From positions 214,858 through 249,997 of the forward strand of contig JBNGIO010006132.1 of assembly GCA_049999805.1 (NCBI GenBank): a stretch of 35,140 bases of DNA, written 5' to 3'. Under the pieces are notes generated by a model that saw only the letters and a list, made by a program, of their open reading frames with translations, searched no databases and was not told the DNA's origin. The stretch's first letter is position 1. Every line of letters starts with the position of its first letter. Source of the stretch: Folioceros fuciformis. Its lineage: Eukaryota; Anthocerotophyta; Anthocerotopsida; Anthocerotales. This document shows positions 1-9,324 of the stretch, piece by piece. Made by a program: the position numbers and the translations under genes.

Positions 1-944
1 GTTCTCTCCTCCGCAACGTCTCCTGCCCTCCCTCTCACCCCATCCATCAAGTCTTTCTTCCTACGACTAACTACAAAAAACGCTACCACAATGCTATCCA
101 CACTCGCCTCACACTCCTTTCCCCTAGTACTCTGTACTCCGCTTTAGGACTGCCCACCTCCACTGCCATTGAGACTATTTTTCATTGACTCGTGCCCCCT
201 CGGGCCTCTCCTCTTTCTTTACCCACAACCATCATAATTTTACAATCTCCCACTTCTGCTATTGCCTCACATTCCCTACATCTTTTGACTCCCTTGCCAT
301 TTACACTGATGATTCTCTTCTGGATGGTCATGCCGAGGGCGCGGCTGTTTTCTACTTCAAAGGGGATATTGTCCATCAATTATCTTTTGGTTTAGAAACA
401 TACTACGGGGTTTATGAGGTAGAACTCCTCTCTGTAGTCAAAGCAATTTCATGCCTACCCACCCTCTTTGCTTCCATCCCCAGGATTTCGTCAGTTACAT
501 TTTTCCTTGATAATCAAGTAGCTATCATGTCTTTAACAGACACTTCGGCTCGCCCAGCCCAAGCCATATCTCTCCAAGCTAGGACATCTCTCCATGCCTT
601 CTCGGTAGCTCATTCGGAGGTTTCCCTTAATCTCCACTGGATTCCGGGCCATCATAATATAGTTGGTAATGAGCATGCAGATGTAACCACCTTTTACTAG
701 GATATCTGCCAACTTCTTAGTGTTCCCAAACTCAGGGAAAAACTTCTCTCTTACGTCAAGGCGATTGGCAATCACTTAACTTAGGCTTATTGACATAGCT
801 ATCTAGATTTGCTATTTTGTTTGCTATAATCCTCTTTCTTTTGCGCTTTCCCAAAGTGTCCATTCAATCATGTTTTTGATTCACATTCCGACGTCATAGC
901 CTCACGGCTACATACGCCTCATGATAAATGAATAAATAAATAAA
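1..944 (+). mobile_element. 3' end of a non-LTR retrotransposon (LINE) with RNase H domain, degenerate
   Basis: A reading frame from about base 6 to the stop at 186-188 looks like the connector between reverse transcriptase and RNase H. The RNase H domain follows in another frame at about 266-690, so there is a frameshift. All four acidic positions of a type I RNase H can be seen: the TDDS block, the E of YEVELL, the D of LDNQVAI, and the final D of WIPGHHNIVGNEHAD. The frame stops at about 698-700, right after the last motif. About 220 bp of non-coding tail follow and end in an AATA-type simple repeat at 924-944, typical of a LINE 3' terminus. The 5' end lies outside the window. This is a dead fragment. 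The WIPGH...GNEHAD block is reminiscent of LINE RNase H domains of fungi and animals as well as plants. Confidence 0.75.
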
Positions 945-1307
945 TTTAAACAACAAGATGAGTAACACTATTCCAAGGAGCGATGAAGCAATTGCTGTAG
1001 CAATGAACACACATTGAAACTTGAATGGATCATCTAAATTGTTTGGTCCATGTTGCACTAAGAACAACCAAGTGAAGCCAATTGAGAGCATTAAAATAAA
1101 GGAGGGACCAACATCCTCTTTCTCTTCCACTTCAAAAACTTCACAACTTCTTGTGCTTTCATGGTTATACTGACTTTGTATCTCCACTCCAACATGTGAG
1201 TGGGCCCCATTCTCACCTAGTGTCTTCACTCCATATCCATCTTGTGAACTTGGAAGCTCACATTGGTATGCACTATCAAATTTATCTTCATGTCTAGAGA
1301 ATCCCAT
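945..1307 (-). pseudogene. Truncated ORF with two membrane helices, interrupted by the LINE 3' tail
   Basis: On the minus strand, ATG at 1307 opens a frame that runs 137 codons to 894. The first part is hydrophilic and rich in acidic residues (VFEVEEKEDVG). Two hydrophobic stretches follow: one around FILMLSIGFTWLFLV and a longer one around FIATAIASSLLGIVLLILL. After the LLF-K at about 945 the remaining residues are translated from the LINE's AATA tail and 3' UTR, so the native C-terminus is lost. The helix-linker-helix layout is loosely like the PGG domain at the C-terminus of plant ankyrin proteins, but I cannot name it. It may be a gene remnant or chance. No clear upstream exon was found. 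Confidence 0.35.
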
Positions 1308-1790
1308 GGGAATTGCTTTTATCCTAATTGATTCAACTCTTGTGCAAGATTCTAAGCTTGCTACTTTTTGGAATTATTCACGCTTAGATTTACAATTTCC
1401 CAAAAACCCTTATACTTAGCTAACTTCCAAGCTTGCTTACTATTCACGTGTTACTTCTTATAATATGTTTTCAAGCACAACAAGAGCTCTTAATTAAGGT
1501 ATATGTAAAAGTCACATGAGCAATGGTCCAAAGTCCATGTACAACTTATAGTGTATAACAACATATATAGATTTATAAAGATCTAATTTCTCGATAAGGC
1601 TTCTACATCTCCCCACATGGAGCTACTTCCCTCCAATGTGCAGCCCAATGCCCCAACCCCAACCTAAGACACCTAACATGGATTTCCATAGAATACACGC
1701 GCGTTGAGACAAGCTTGATTAAGAAAGAAAGTTCCCACTACTATTCCCAGAACACATGTGATATTCTCCCTGCTTTGAATCAAGGTCTAG
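1308..1790. other. Non-coding stretch, nothing recognised
   Basis: AT-rich sequence with no frame of useful length, no tRNA-like fold and no obvious transposon ends. Confidence 0.5.
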
Positions 1791-1794
1791 GTCG

Positions 1795-2275
1795 TTGCGT
1801 AGCACGCATTGTTGCTACGTGGCTGTACATGGCTCTTTCAAGAATGCCTTGTTCTTAAGGACGTTGTGTAGCAGCACACACCGTTGCTACGTGGATGTAC
1901 ATGGGCTCTGTCAAGACTGCCTTGTTCTTGAGGATGTTGCGTAGCAGCACACACTATTGCTACGTGGATGTACATGGCTTTGTCAAGAATGCCTTGTTCT
2001 TAAGGACGTTGCGCAACAGCATGCACTGTTGCTACATGGATGTACATGGGCTCTGTCAAGGATGCCTTGTTCTTCAGGACGTTGCGTAGCAGCACACACT
2101 GTTGCTACGTGGATGTACATGGCTCTGTCAAGAATGCCTTGTTCTTNNNNNNNNNNGGATGTACATGGCTCTGTCAAGAATGCCTTGTTCTTGAGGACGT
2201 TGCGTAGCCGCACGCACTGTTGCTACGAAAATGTACATGGCTCTGTTAAGAATGCCTTGTTCTTGAGCATGAGCA
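1795..2275 (+). repeat. 72/73-bp tandem array, about six and a half copies
   Basis: A unit containing GTTGCTACGTGGATGTACA, then GGCTCTGTCAAGAATGCC, then a TTGTTCTTNAGGACGTTGCG junction recurs at 1811, 1883, 1956, 2028, 2101 and 2219 (position of GTTGCT or its variant). Spacing is 72, 73, 72 and 73 bp, then broken by an N run. Units differ by scattered substitutions such as TAGCAGCAC versus CAACAGCAT. Because 72 is a multiple of three, short frames translate into a repeated peptide, but the 73-bp units break the frame and no start context or gene context supports coding. It is best read as a minisatellite. Confidence 0.9.
2147..2156. other. Assembly gap (10 N) inside the tandem array
   Basis: Ten N fall inside a 72/73-bp unit. 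Flanking anchors at 2101 and 2219 are 118 bp apart, which is not a multiple of the unit, so the real gap is not 10 bp. Two units (about 145 bp) would need about 27 bp more than shown; more copies may be collapsed. Confidence 0.9.
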
Positions 2276-2525
2276 TGGTGATGTAACATCAAGGAAACCA
2301 CTTGCAATGCAGCTGGTTCAGTGGTCTTACATGGTAGAGGGCCCTAGGGGAATCATGCACTTAGGGTTTAGAGCTTGCTAACGAATCTTGTGACTAGCAT
2401 GATTTTCAGCTAGAGCTTGAAATGTTTTAAAGCTAGGAAACACCTATGTCTTATGAGTAAGAAAATAGAGGGTAAGTAAAGTGGCTAAAGTCATCTAGTA
2501 TGACAAACATTACTAAGAGGATCTA

Positions 2526-2635
2526 GGAATGGATGAGTCCCAAAAGAGAGCACTTTGCACATGTGCATGCTACTGTTTTGGGAATGGATGAGTCCCAAAA
2601 GAGGGCCCTTTGCATATGTGCATGCTACTTTTCTT
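2526..2635. repeat. 55-bp direct duplication
   Basis: GGAATGGATGAGTCCCAAAA starts at 2526 and again at 2581. Each copy continues through GAG(A/G)GC(A/C)CTTTGCA to a shared TGTGCATGCTACT. The copies differ at a few bases. There is no gene in the surrounding 2280-3230 region. Confidence 0.85.
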
Positions 2636-2639
2636 GAAC

Positions 2640-3620
2640 ACACTGAATCCCTTCCACAAAGAAAGAGGAGAATGCCCCTCATGTGGCCTATCAAGCCTTT
2701 GAATGTAAGGAGTCCCTAACATGCAAGACGAAGGCCTCTTGGACACCTAAGATGAAAGCTTGTAGCAGGAGGAAATCTTGTGAGAGGCCAAGATTGGAGT
2801 AGAGAGCCCAAGTGACAAGGAAGGCTATGGGGGCCAAGCCTTCATGGCTAGAATATTAGTGCCTACAAAGACAATTTTGTCAAAACTTTTTATTAACAAT
2901 TCACACATGACCATTGTGGTGCCTACAACGAATGTTTACCCCTCAAAATGAAACATTTATCCCTCAAAATGAAAAACCACAATGACATGCATGTCGAACC
3001 TTATTTGAGATGTAGAACAGGGTAAAAATTTTAGGGTTGGCACTAGGATTGACAACAATTTAGAGTTGAGTTCGAGTTTGGACCATCGGTGTGATCCATG
3101 ATTTAGCCTTAGTTCATTGCCCAAATTTGATTGAAACGTCAAACAGACTGGAGGAGATAGACTTGCCGAAACAGATTCATGAATCAACAAAATAAATGTG
3201 CCGCCTTGACAATGGAAGGAAAGACTAGTCTCCTATCTTATTCAACAACAATGTTTTCTAAAGCATGATACAAGTGACACTGCCTCTGTCACGTCTAATC
3301 TTCCTCCCTTCTCAGGCCTGCTCTTATGAACACTGCAGGTTCAACCCTCGGAAAAGTACACATCACAAAGCATAAGAGCCTGTTAAGCTAAAACTGTCAC
3401 TCCAATAAAGTTAGAAGACCTGCTTTCATCACGTTGAAAGGACATTGACTAATACAAGCAGGGCCACCTACCTGGGCCAATTCATGTTTGTACACCAACA
3501 GGCACAAGTCTGTTGGAGGGGATACTGGCATGATTATCCACTCCTCAATTCCGTAGGGCGTCCAATGGAACGCAAGAGTGGTCACCATGACACTGGAGTC
3601 TACTGGAAAAGCCCATTGGA
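2640..3620. other. Intergenic; the last few hundred bases probably hold the 3' UTR of the next gene
   Basis: No supported gene. Short frames here have no recognisable domain. The part next to 3621 lies just downstream of the stop codon of the minus-strand EF-hand/TPR gene and probably contains its 3' UTR. Confidence 0.5.
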
Positions 3621-6120
3621 TTAGGCGCTGTATTCCTTGAAGCAGAACTCATCTTGTTTGCAGGAGGACGGCACCTTCCCTTCTGAGTAGCAGAGGGAGC
3701 ATAAGTTGAAGTCCGCAGTAACCTCCTTGAATCTGAGGCCAACGATTGTGTAAAAGCACACAGCACAAGGTGTCCGCCGATGCCGGCCTTTGTCAGTTGC
3801 CTCGAGCCTGAGGAGAGTGGTGAGAATCCCAAAACCCCAGTCTGGGTCATCAAATACTTCTAAAAATTCTGGGTAAGAAATATTAGCCTGCTCCTCCTCC
3901 ATTATTTCCTCCAGCAAGGTGCTCTCCCCCTGAGACGGTAGGTACACGGCACGCAGCAGACTTATGTAGCGCTTCAAGTCCTTCTTGGGTATTTCTCCGG
4001 GTAAAGTCTTTGGAGTCCTCCACAAAAGAGCCTCAAACACAGCCCTCTTCCTGTTGTCTGCTGAGCCTGCGCAGATGGGCGCAAGGATAGCGAAAAAGAA
4101 ACCCAGGTCTACCCGTTCTGTCCGACTTATATCCAGTACTCCCAATACTCGCTCGTTGATGACCTTGACGGCGCCCTGGAAAGCGTCTGCATTGAGAGAG
4201 CGGAGTACCTCCTGCCTGAGGACTCTTTCAAGGTCAGATTTCCGAATCACCTTCTCCTCATAGGAGGGTGCAGGAGCCAGAGGTACATTGCCATCGCTGA
4301 TGACACTCCTCAAAACGGATACATCAATAAGATGCAAACGTGAATGCTTCTGAATTGACCTGATCTCAAGAGCAATTGCGAGGACGACTCTCTCTGTCGT
4401 TTTCTCTCTGTTAAAAACCCGAAACTTCGAAGGCTCTACAACCACAAAGGACTCAGTTAGCGGATTCGGAGATTGACTCCCAGGCGTGTCCTGGCCGACA
4501 TTGCTGAAAATAGAAGCAAAGCCCTTGGGTTTCTTCTTGGCATGCTTCTGCCTCTGCAGTTCATCATAAAGCTCAACCCTGTTGGTCATCTTGAATGCCT
4601 CCTTCAAAGCTCTCCTTGCATCTTCCTCCTCCCCCTTCCCCAGCAGTGCAACAGCCCTATTCAACTGTGCCTGCCAGTGCCTGGGGTTGATGGCCAATAC
4701 CTTGGCATACATGTTAGCTGCAAGGCCATACTCGCCCGTATCCCTAAACAGCCCACCGAGGTTGTAAAGAGCCTCCGTATGATCCGGTTGTAAATTGATT
4801 GTGATGTTAAACTCTTCTTCCGCTTTGTTATGCTCCTTCAGGGCATGCAGCACCGAGCCCAGATCACAATGGGCATCAGCATAGTCATGCTTGATGTACA
4901 CAGCATTTTCTAGCGCCTTCTGGGCAGCTCTGTACTCCCCCACCCCAAGTAAGGCACTACCCAAGTGCTTCAAAGCCCTACAGTGCTTGGGGTTCAGTAT
5001 CGCCGCTTCCCTGTACTGTTCACAGGCGCTCAACAACATGCCTTCTGCTTCGAGGGCAATACCCAGATTCACACGGACCTACAAGACAGCACAAGAATCC
5101 TTCCACGAAATCAGGTCTCCAACCCCAAAAAACAGCACGATTCACAGCCTAACTAAAGGATGTAAGACTCCAGGAAGTGCATCAAGATCTCCAAATCACC
5201 TGAGGCAGAAGAAGGGACGACTCTTGCCCGATGGCTTGCCCAGCATCCAGAGCCTTTTGATACTCTACCCTCGCCTCCGGGTATTTGCCCAGCGCATAAA
5301 GTGCATTTCCCGCCCGAAAATGCGGCCTTAAGTCCGCAGGCTTCAGATCAATAGCCTTCTGGAAGCTGATGAAAGCCTCCAGGAAAATCTTGTGATCGTA
5401 CAGCACCCTCCCAATGGCCATGTGGGAGTCGAATGCTTCCTCCGGAGGACGAGCACTTTCTGCCCTCCTCCGCAAATTCCCCAACTCATCCTTGAAGGGA
5501 ACGTAGCCAGGGTTCTGCTCCACACTCCTGGGCCCTTCCTCCTGAGATGCTGGAACAGCACGAGAAGAGCCCAGATTCCCCGAGTCCCCCACCTTCTTGG
5601 ACCCCGCCCTCTCCAGCCTCTTGAGCATGATATCCAAGTCCTGAATCAGCACCCACGTCTCCTCAAACGCAATCCCGTTGTTGGGCGATGTAGCCCAGGC
5701 CCCAACTTCCGGCCTCTTGCGCATGGACGGGGCCACCTCCGGGCGCTCGTCCATGATGGAGTAGGCGGGCTGCACCCGAGCTCCTCCATCGTCGTCCAGC
5801 TGCAGCTCCAGTGCCACGAAATCCCTGTCCACGTCCCCGGCCCCATCGTCGTAAGTCCTCACCAAGCCCTCGTAGGACAGCCCCTTCTCCCCGTCGATGA
5901 ACTCCCCGTAAGTCCTGAACACCTCGTCAAGAATGGCGTTGATCTGCTCTTCGGTGAACTTCACCCGCGGATTCACGGCGGTCACCAGATCCGCCATCTC
6001 CTGCCGGTTAAGACGGCTGTCCCCGTTAGCATCGAATTTGCTGAAGATCTTCTCCACCTTCCGGTTCCTGATGACGGCCGAGACCGAGACGCTCGCCCCG
6101 CGCCCCCCATTCTTGCTCAT
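3621..6120 (-). CDS. EF-hand / tetratricopeptide repeat protein with C-terminal zinc cluster
   Basis: Two exons: 6120-5200 (307 codons) and 5078-3621, joined in phase 0 across a GT-AG intron, give 792 residues. The start is the first ATG of the long frame. An EF-hand loop is visible at residues 30-41 with D30, N32, D34 and E41 in calcium-ligand positions. A low-complexity region and a short helical segment follow. TPR repeats span about residues 230-300 and continue in exon 2 to about residue 480 (e.g. DAHCDLGSVLHALKEH, EALYNLGGLFRDTGEY). The C-terminus carries two CxxC pairs (Cys745/748 and Cys767/770), like a small ZZ-type zinc finger. The order EF-hand, TPR, zinc cluster matches the plant calcium-binding TPR family represented by Arabidopsis At1g05150 and At2g32450, about 800 residues. 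It is probably a calcium-responsive scaffold; no enzymatic activity is evident and partners are unknown. Confidence 0.93.
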
Positions 6121-6344
6121 CGTAAACCTCCAGGCTCAGTCCTCGGATCAAGCAGGACAGTCAGCCAGCGGGCTGGATGTCAGAGGAAGCGCGAAATCGG
6201 ATGCAGCTCGCAATGCCGGATTATCTTCAAACCCACTTCAGGTAGTGCTCCCTCGGCCGGCATGGTCACGATCGCCCACCGCTCACCCCCTCAGAATGCT
6301 GCCCCCTCAAATTCAGCAGCGCAGTGCACGCCAGGACAGAGCAG

Positions 6345-6662
6345 CTGAGGGACAAGAAGCCGTGACCATGGGGTCAGCAAGGCCAGACATTGCCAGACCG
6401 TGGGGATAGAGAGAAGAAGAAGACATGCCTGACTGTACGCAAGATTAAACACAACACCCACCATTAGCATTGGCACAACCTGCCCCAACTCAGCTACATA
6501 CCACAGTACATGCCACAGCCAAATACTCAAGACAGGCAGCAGGCGTGCGCAAGCAAGAGATTATGATGATGAGATGCTCTTGCCTTTTCTTGCAGTACTC
6601 TGCTCTCACCAGCAAAGAGATATCGTAGAGAAATGTCGGCGAAGGTGCGGGGGAAGACTTAC
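6345..6662 (-). other. Candidate 5' UTR intron of the EF-hand/TPR gene
   Basis: Upstream of the minus-strand ATG at 6120, a strong donor AAGA/GTAAGT (GT at 6662-6661) and an acceptor after a pyrimidine-rich tract ending CCCTCAG (AG at 6346-6345) frame a 318-bp interval without a long frame. Leader introns are common in plant genes. This is inferred from splice signals only. Confidence 0.35.
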
Positions 6663-7405
6663 TCTTAAGCCTGGCTGGGCAGGCCCGCAACCGGGACACA
6701 CGGCGCACAGGCGAGGCCGAGCAGGAGGAGGAACATGCCGTTTTTCTATAATCTCACCAAGCCAACGGAATTCCTGAGAGGAGTCAGTTGTCAGCCTGTC
6801 ACCTATTTGAATAATGGTGTCTGGCTGCCAGCTCCACAGCCAGCTCGCCCACTGCCCCGCCCGTGGGTCTTGAATGCCTCACACCTTTATTTGTACAGGC
6901 GGCAATTCAACTCTACCAAGTACAGCGAGGACAGGGTTTTCATCGTGTCCGGCTCTGCTCGAGGATGCAAGCTCTGTACTGTTTATATGTACAGTACATC
7001 CATCTCTACAGACGACACGGACCGTGAGAGTGGCCTTCCCCGCCAGAAATTTGAACCATGAAAAGGCAGACCCTTTCCCCTTTCCCACCAGCCTCTGCTG
7101 ACAACAGCAGGGAAGGATGCAGGCAGGGCAACTTTACACACGACGAGATGCCTTTCCCCTAACTTTCTACAGACGTGCCAACGACCTTATGGACATCCAT
7201 GCATGGTCGTGGCCGTGGCTGTTTTGAGATGAGGTTGTCGTGTGTGTGCCAATCAAAGTCTGATCAACAGCTGATGCGGACTTGGTAGCTGTCTCGGCGA
7301 CTATGTCTTTGTATTCGTGTCCGGACGACGTTTATCCTGAGGACAGACGAGGGAAAATCATCTGTTAGGTTTTAACAGCCAAGATCACTGCTGCGAAAGC
7401 TGTTC
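6663..7405. other. Intergenic, promoter of the EF-hand/TPR gene and 3' flank of the LRR gene
   Basis: GC-balanced sequence with only short frames. The EF-hand/TPR gene should start transcription here. I could not pick a convincing TATA box, and nothing else is recognised. Confidence 0.45.
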
Positions 7406-9062
7406 TCACATCAGGATGGATAGCCAGTTGTGGTTTGCAAGGCAGAGCGTACCTGTGCCAGCAGCACCACTTCGGTTCAGAACGTCTACTGCACGTGGTC
7501 CATCTTCGATGACTGCCACCCTCAACGGCCTTTTCTGCAAAGGTCCATGTGTTGAGTGTGAGCCACAAGGAAGAGCAAGTGAAGGTGTTGGCAAGCACAA
7601 GGAAAACCGAGAATTGCTAGGGTTTCGCTGCTGTTTACGCACCCTATCCCTCGGAGGTGGTCCCTCAGTAGCGGTGCAGTGGTCAGGAGAGGAAAGAGGA
7701 TTCTCAGCTGACCATGCCGTCAGGACGGGGGGAGCATAACCACGGGGCAGGGGAGGGGGCCGTGGCACCTGCCCTCCCTCGAAGAAGTTTCTCACCAACC
7801 AAACCTCCTGACTCGTCAATCTCATCCCATCCAAGAGTACCTGCAACCGTGACTTACGCAGTCAGAAGACGTAGTTTGGAATGGAAGGAAGGGAGAGGAG
7901 CGAACCATTGTTCCACAAAAAAGCATACCAATGCCGAGTCTGCCAGCAGACACAGCAGGTCGATGCGATAGTTGGGCCGTAATGTCAACGGGTTGCCTTG
8001 CACACAAAGGGTCGACAGCCGTGGTAGGCTTGTGAGTGCCTCTACATCACACACAGATGCCATGAGGTTGTTGGAAATATCAAGAACTTCCAGAGACACA
8101 AGTTGCTCTAAGCCCTTGATACTCACAAGAGCATTGTTTCTCAGGATCAGCTCTCTGAGATTACAGGCCATCTGCCACAACAAGAAGGCGTCAGAACGGA
8201 CATCATGGTTATTCTGTGAAAAACACAAGATACTACAGCATCAGAGACACGTGGCTCACGTTCCTACCGTGTTGAGTGAGCTGACGTTAGTAATCTGGTT
8301 GAAACCCAAATCCAGATACCGAAGGTTGGAACATTTCTGTAGATTCGCAACCTCAGCAATACAGTTCCTACTCAGATCCAGCACCTCCACAACAGGGACC
8401 AGCTGCAACGACTCGTCCATGAGCAGCATTCCGTTGCATGGGCAGCTCACAACCGTAAGCTTAGTCCAGGCCTTAGCATCCTGAATCTCAGCAGTCCGCT
8501 CGGCAAAGATATGCCGCAGAGCCTCCTACAGCCGTTGCCAAACCACCACAGATCTTAAGCCTTAAGCCACCCTGCTCCTCACGTCCTACCTAACCAAGCC
8601 AGAAACGGGGAAACAGGGCTTCACCGCAGAGTTGTAGCAGACGAGCTTCTCCAGCGTGGGTCTAAGTTCCAGCAGCCCACGGGCCCCGCATGTGGACAGG
8701 TCGCATCCTCGGAGCTCCAGACACCGCAGCCGGGCGAAGGGGAGGAGATTGATTGGCGTGGTGTCCCTGGTCGGCCTCGGCAGCAGGGACACCAGCTTCA
8801 CTGCCGTCAGCAGCTGCAGCATCCGCCGGAGCTGCTCCAGGGCCCTATGGTCTCCCAGATCCGCCACATAGGCTCGCAGATAGTCCACAGGAGCCCCTGC
8901 CCGCAACTGCTCCAGTTCCTCCAGTGATTCCAGCCTCGTCTGCAGATACAGCAGCCCCACCGGATTCAGCTTCAACACCACTCCGTCCAACAGCGATCCC
9001 GAATTCCTCTGCACAAATCGAGCCAGCAACTCCAGGTACCGATCCCCCGTCACGATCGCCAT
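7406..9062 (-). CDS. Leucine-rich repeat protein, STK11IP-like / outer-arm-dynein-light-chain-1-like plant family, apparently shortened
   Basis: Exons that fit in phase: 9062-8625, 8525-8268, 8171-7929, then one starting at 7840. The start MAIVTGDRYLELL and the block APVDYLRAYVADLGDHRALEQLRR are hallmarks of the N-terminus of this plant family. LRRs follow: VEVLDLSRNCIAEV, LRYLDLGFNQITNV, LRELILRNNALVSI, LEVLDISNNLMA and LSTLCVQGNPLT. After 7840 the frame stays open to 7406, but a polypyrimidine tract ending TTTGCAG at about 7541, before KRPLRVAVIE, and a GT at 7452 suggest further introns. Family members continue for several hundred more residues; only about 1.3 kb remains before the next gene's start. 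The visible protein is therefore about 330-457 residues, either truncated or with unrecognised 3' exons. It is likely an LRR adaptor; the cellular role in plants is not established. Confidence 0.8.
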
Positions 9063-9324
9063 CCCCTTCCCCCTTCGCCTTCACCCTTGCTGGGCACCCA
9101 AGGACAATACGTTGTATGACACATGACCAAACTGCATGCACACACAGGGTAGCCATTACCTATAATTTTCAAGTTGTAATTTTAAATCAATATTAGGTAG
9201 GTGAATCACTTTGCTAGATTGTGCAGGTCGCGCAAACTCCTGAAAGACTGCCCTATTGCCGCTGTAACATTAAGGCAAGGGAAGCCACCGTAGTCCTCCC
9301 AATTCTGCTCGCGGTGCAGGGAAA
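9063..9324. promoter_or_regulatory. Divergent promoter region shared by the LRR gene and RPN1
   Basis: 262 bp separate the minus-strand ATG (9062) from the plus-strand ATG (9325). Both transcription starts must lie here or overlap the other gene's leader, unless leader introns exist further away. No clear TATA box is seen on either side at a fixed distance, which suits a housekeeping bidirectional promoter. Inferred from gene arrangement only. Confidence 0.5.

Noticed and set aside
1895-2286. Plus-strand frames across the tandem array that translate into a repeated peptide (DVHGLCQ / DVHGSVKNALFLR)
   Set aside because: The repetition follows from the 72-bp unit; 73-bp units break the frame and there is no start context, splice signal or homologous protein.
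5392-6348. A plus-strand frame of 318 codons opposite the EF-hand/TPR exon
   Set aside because: It is the antisense of a well-supported coding exon with family motifs; Pro/His/Arg-rich composition is typical of antisense frames in GC-rich exons.
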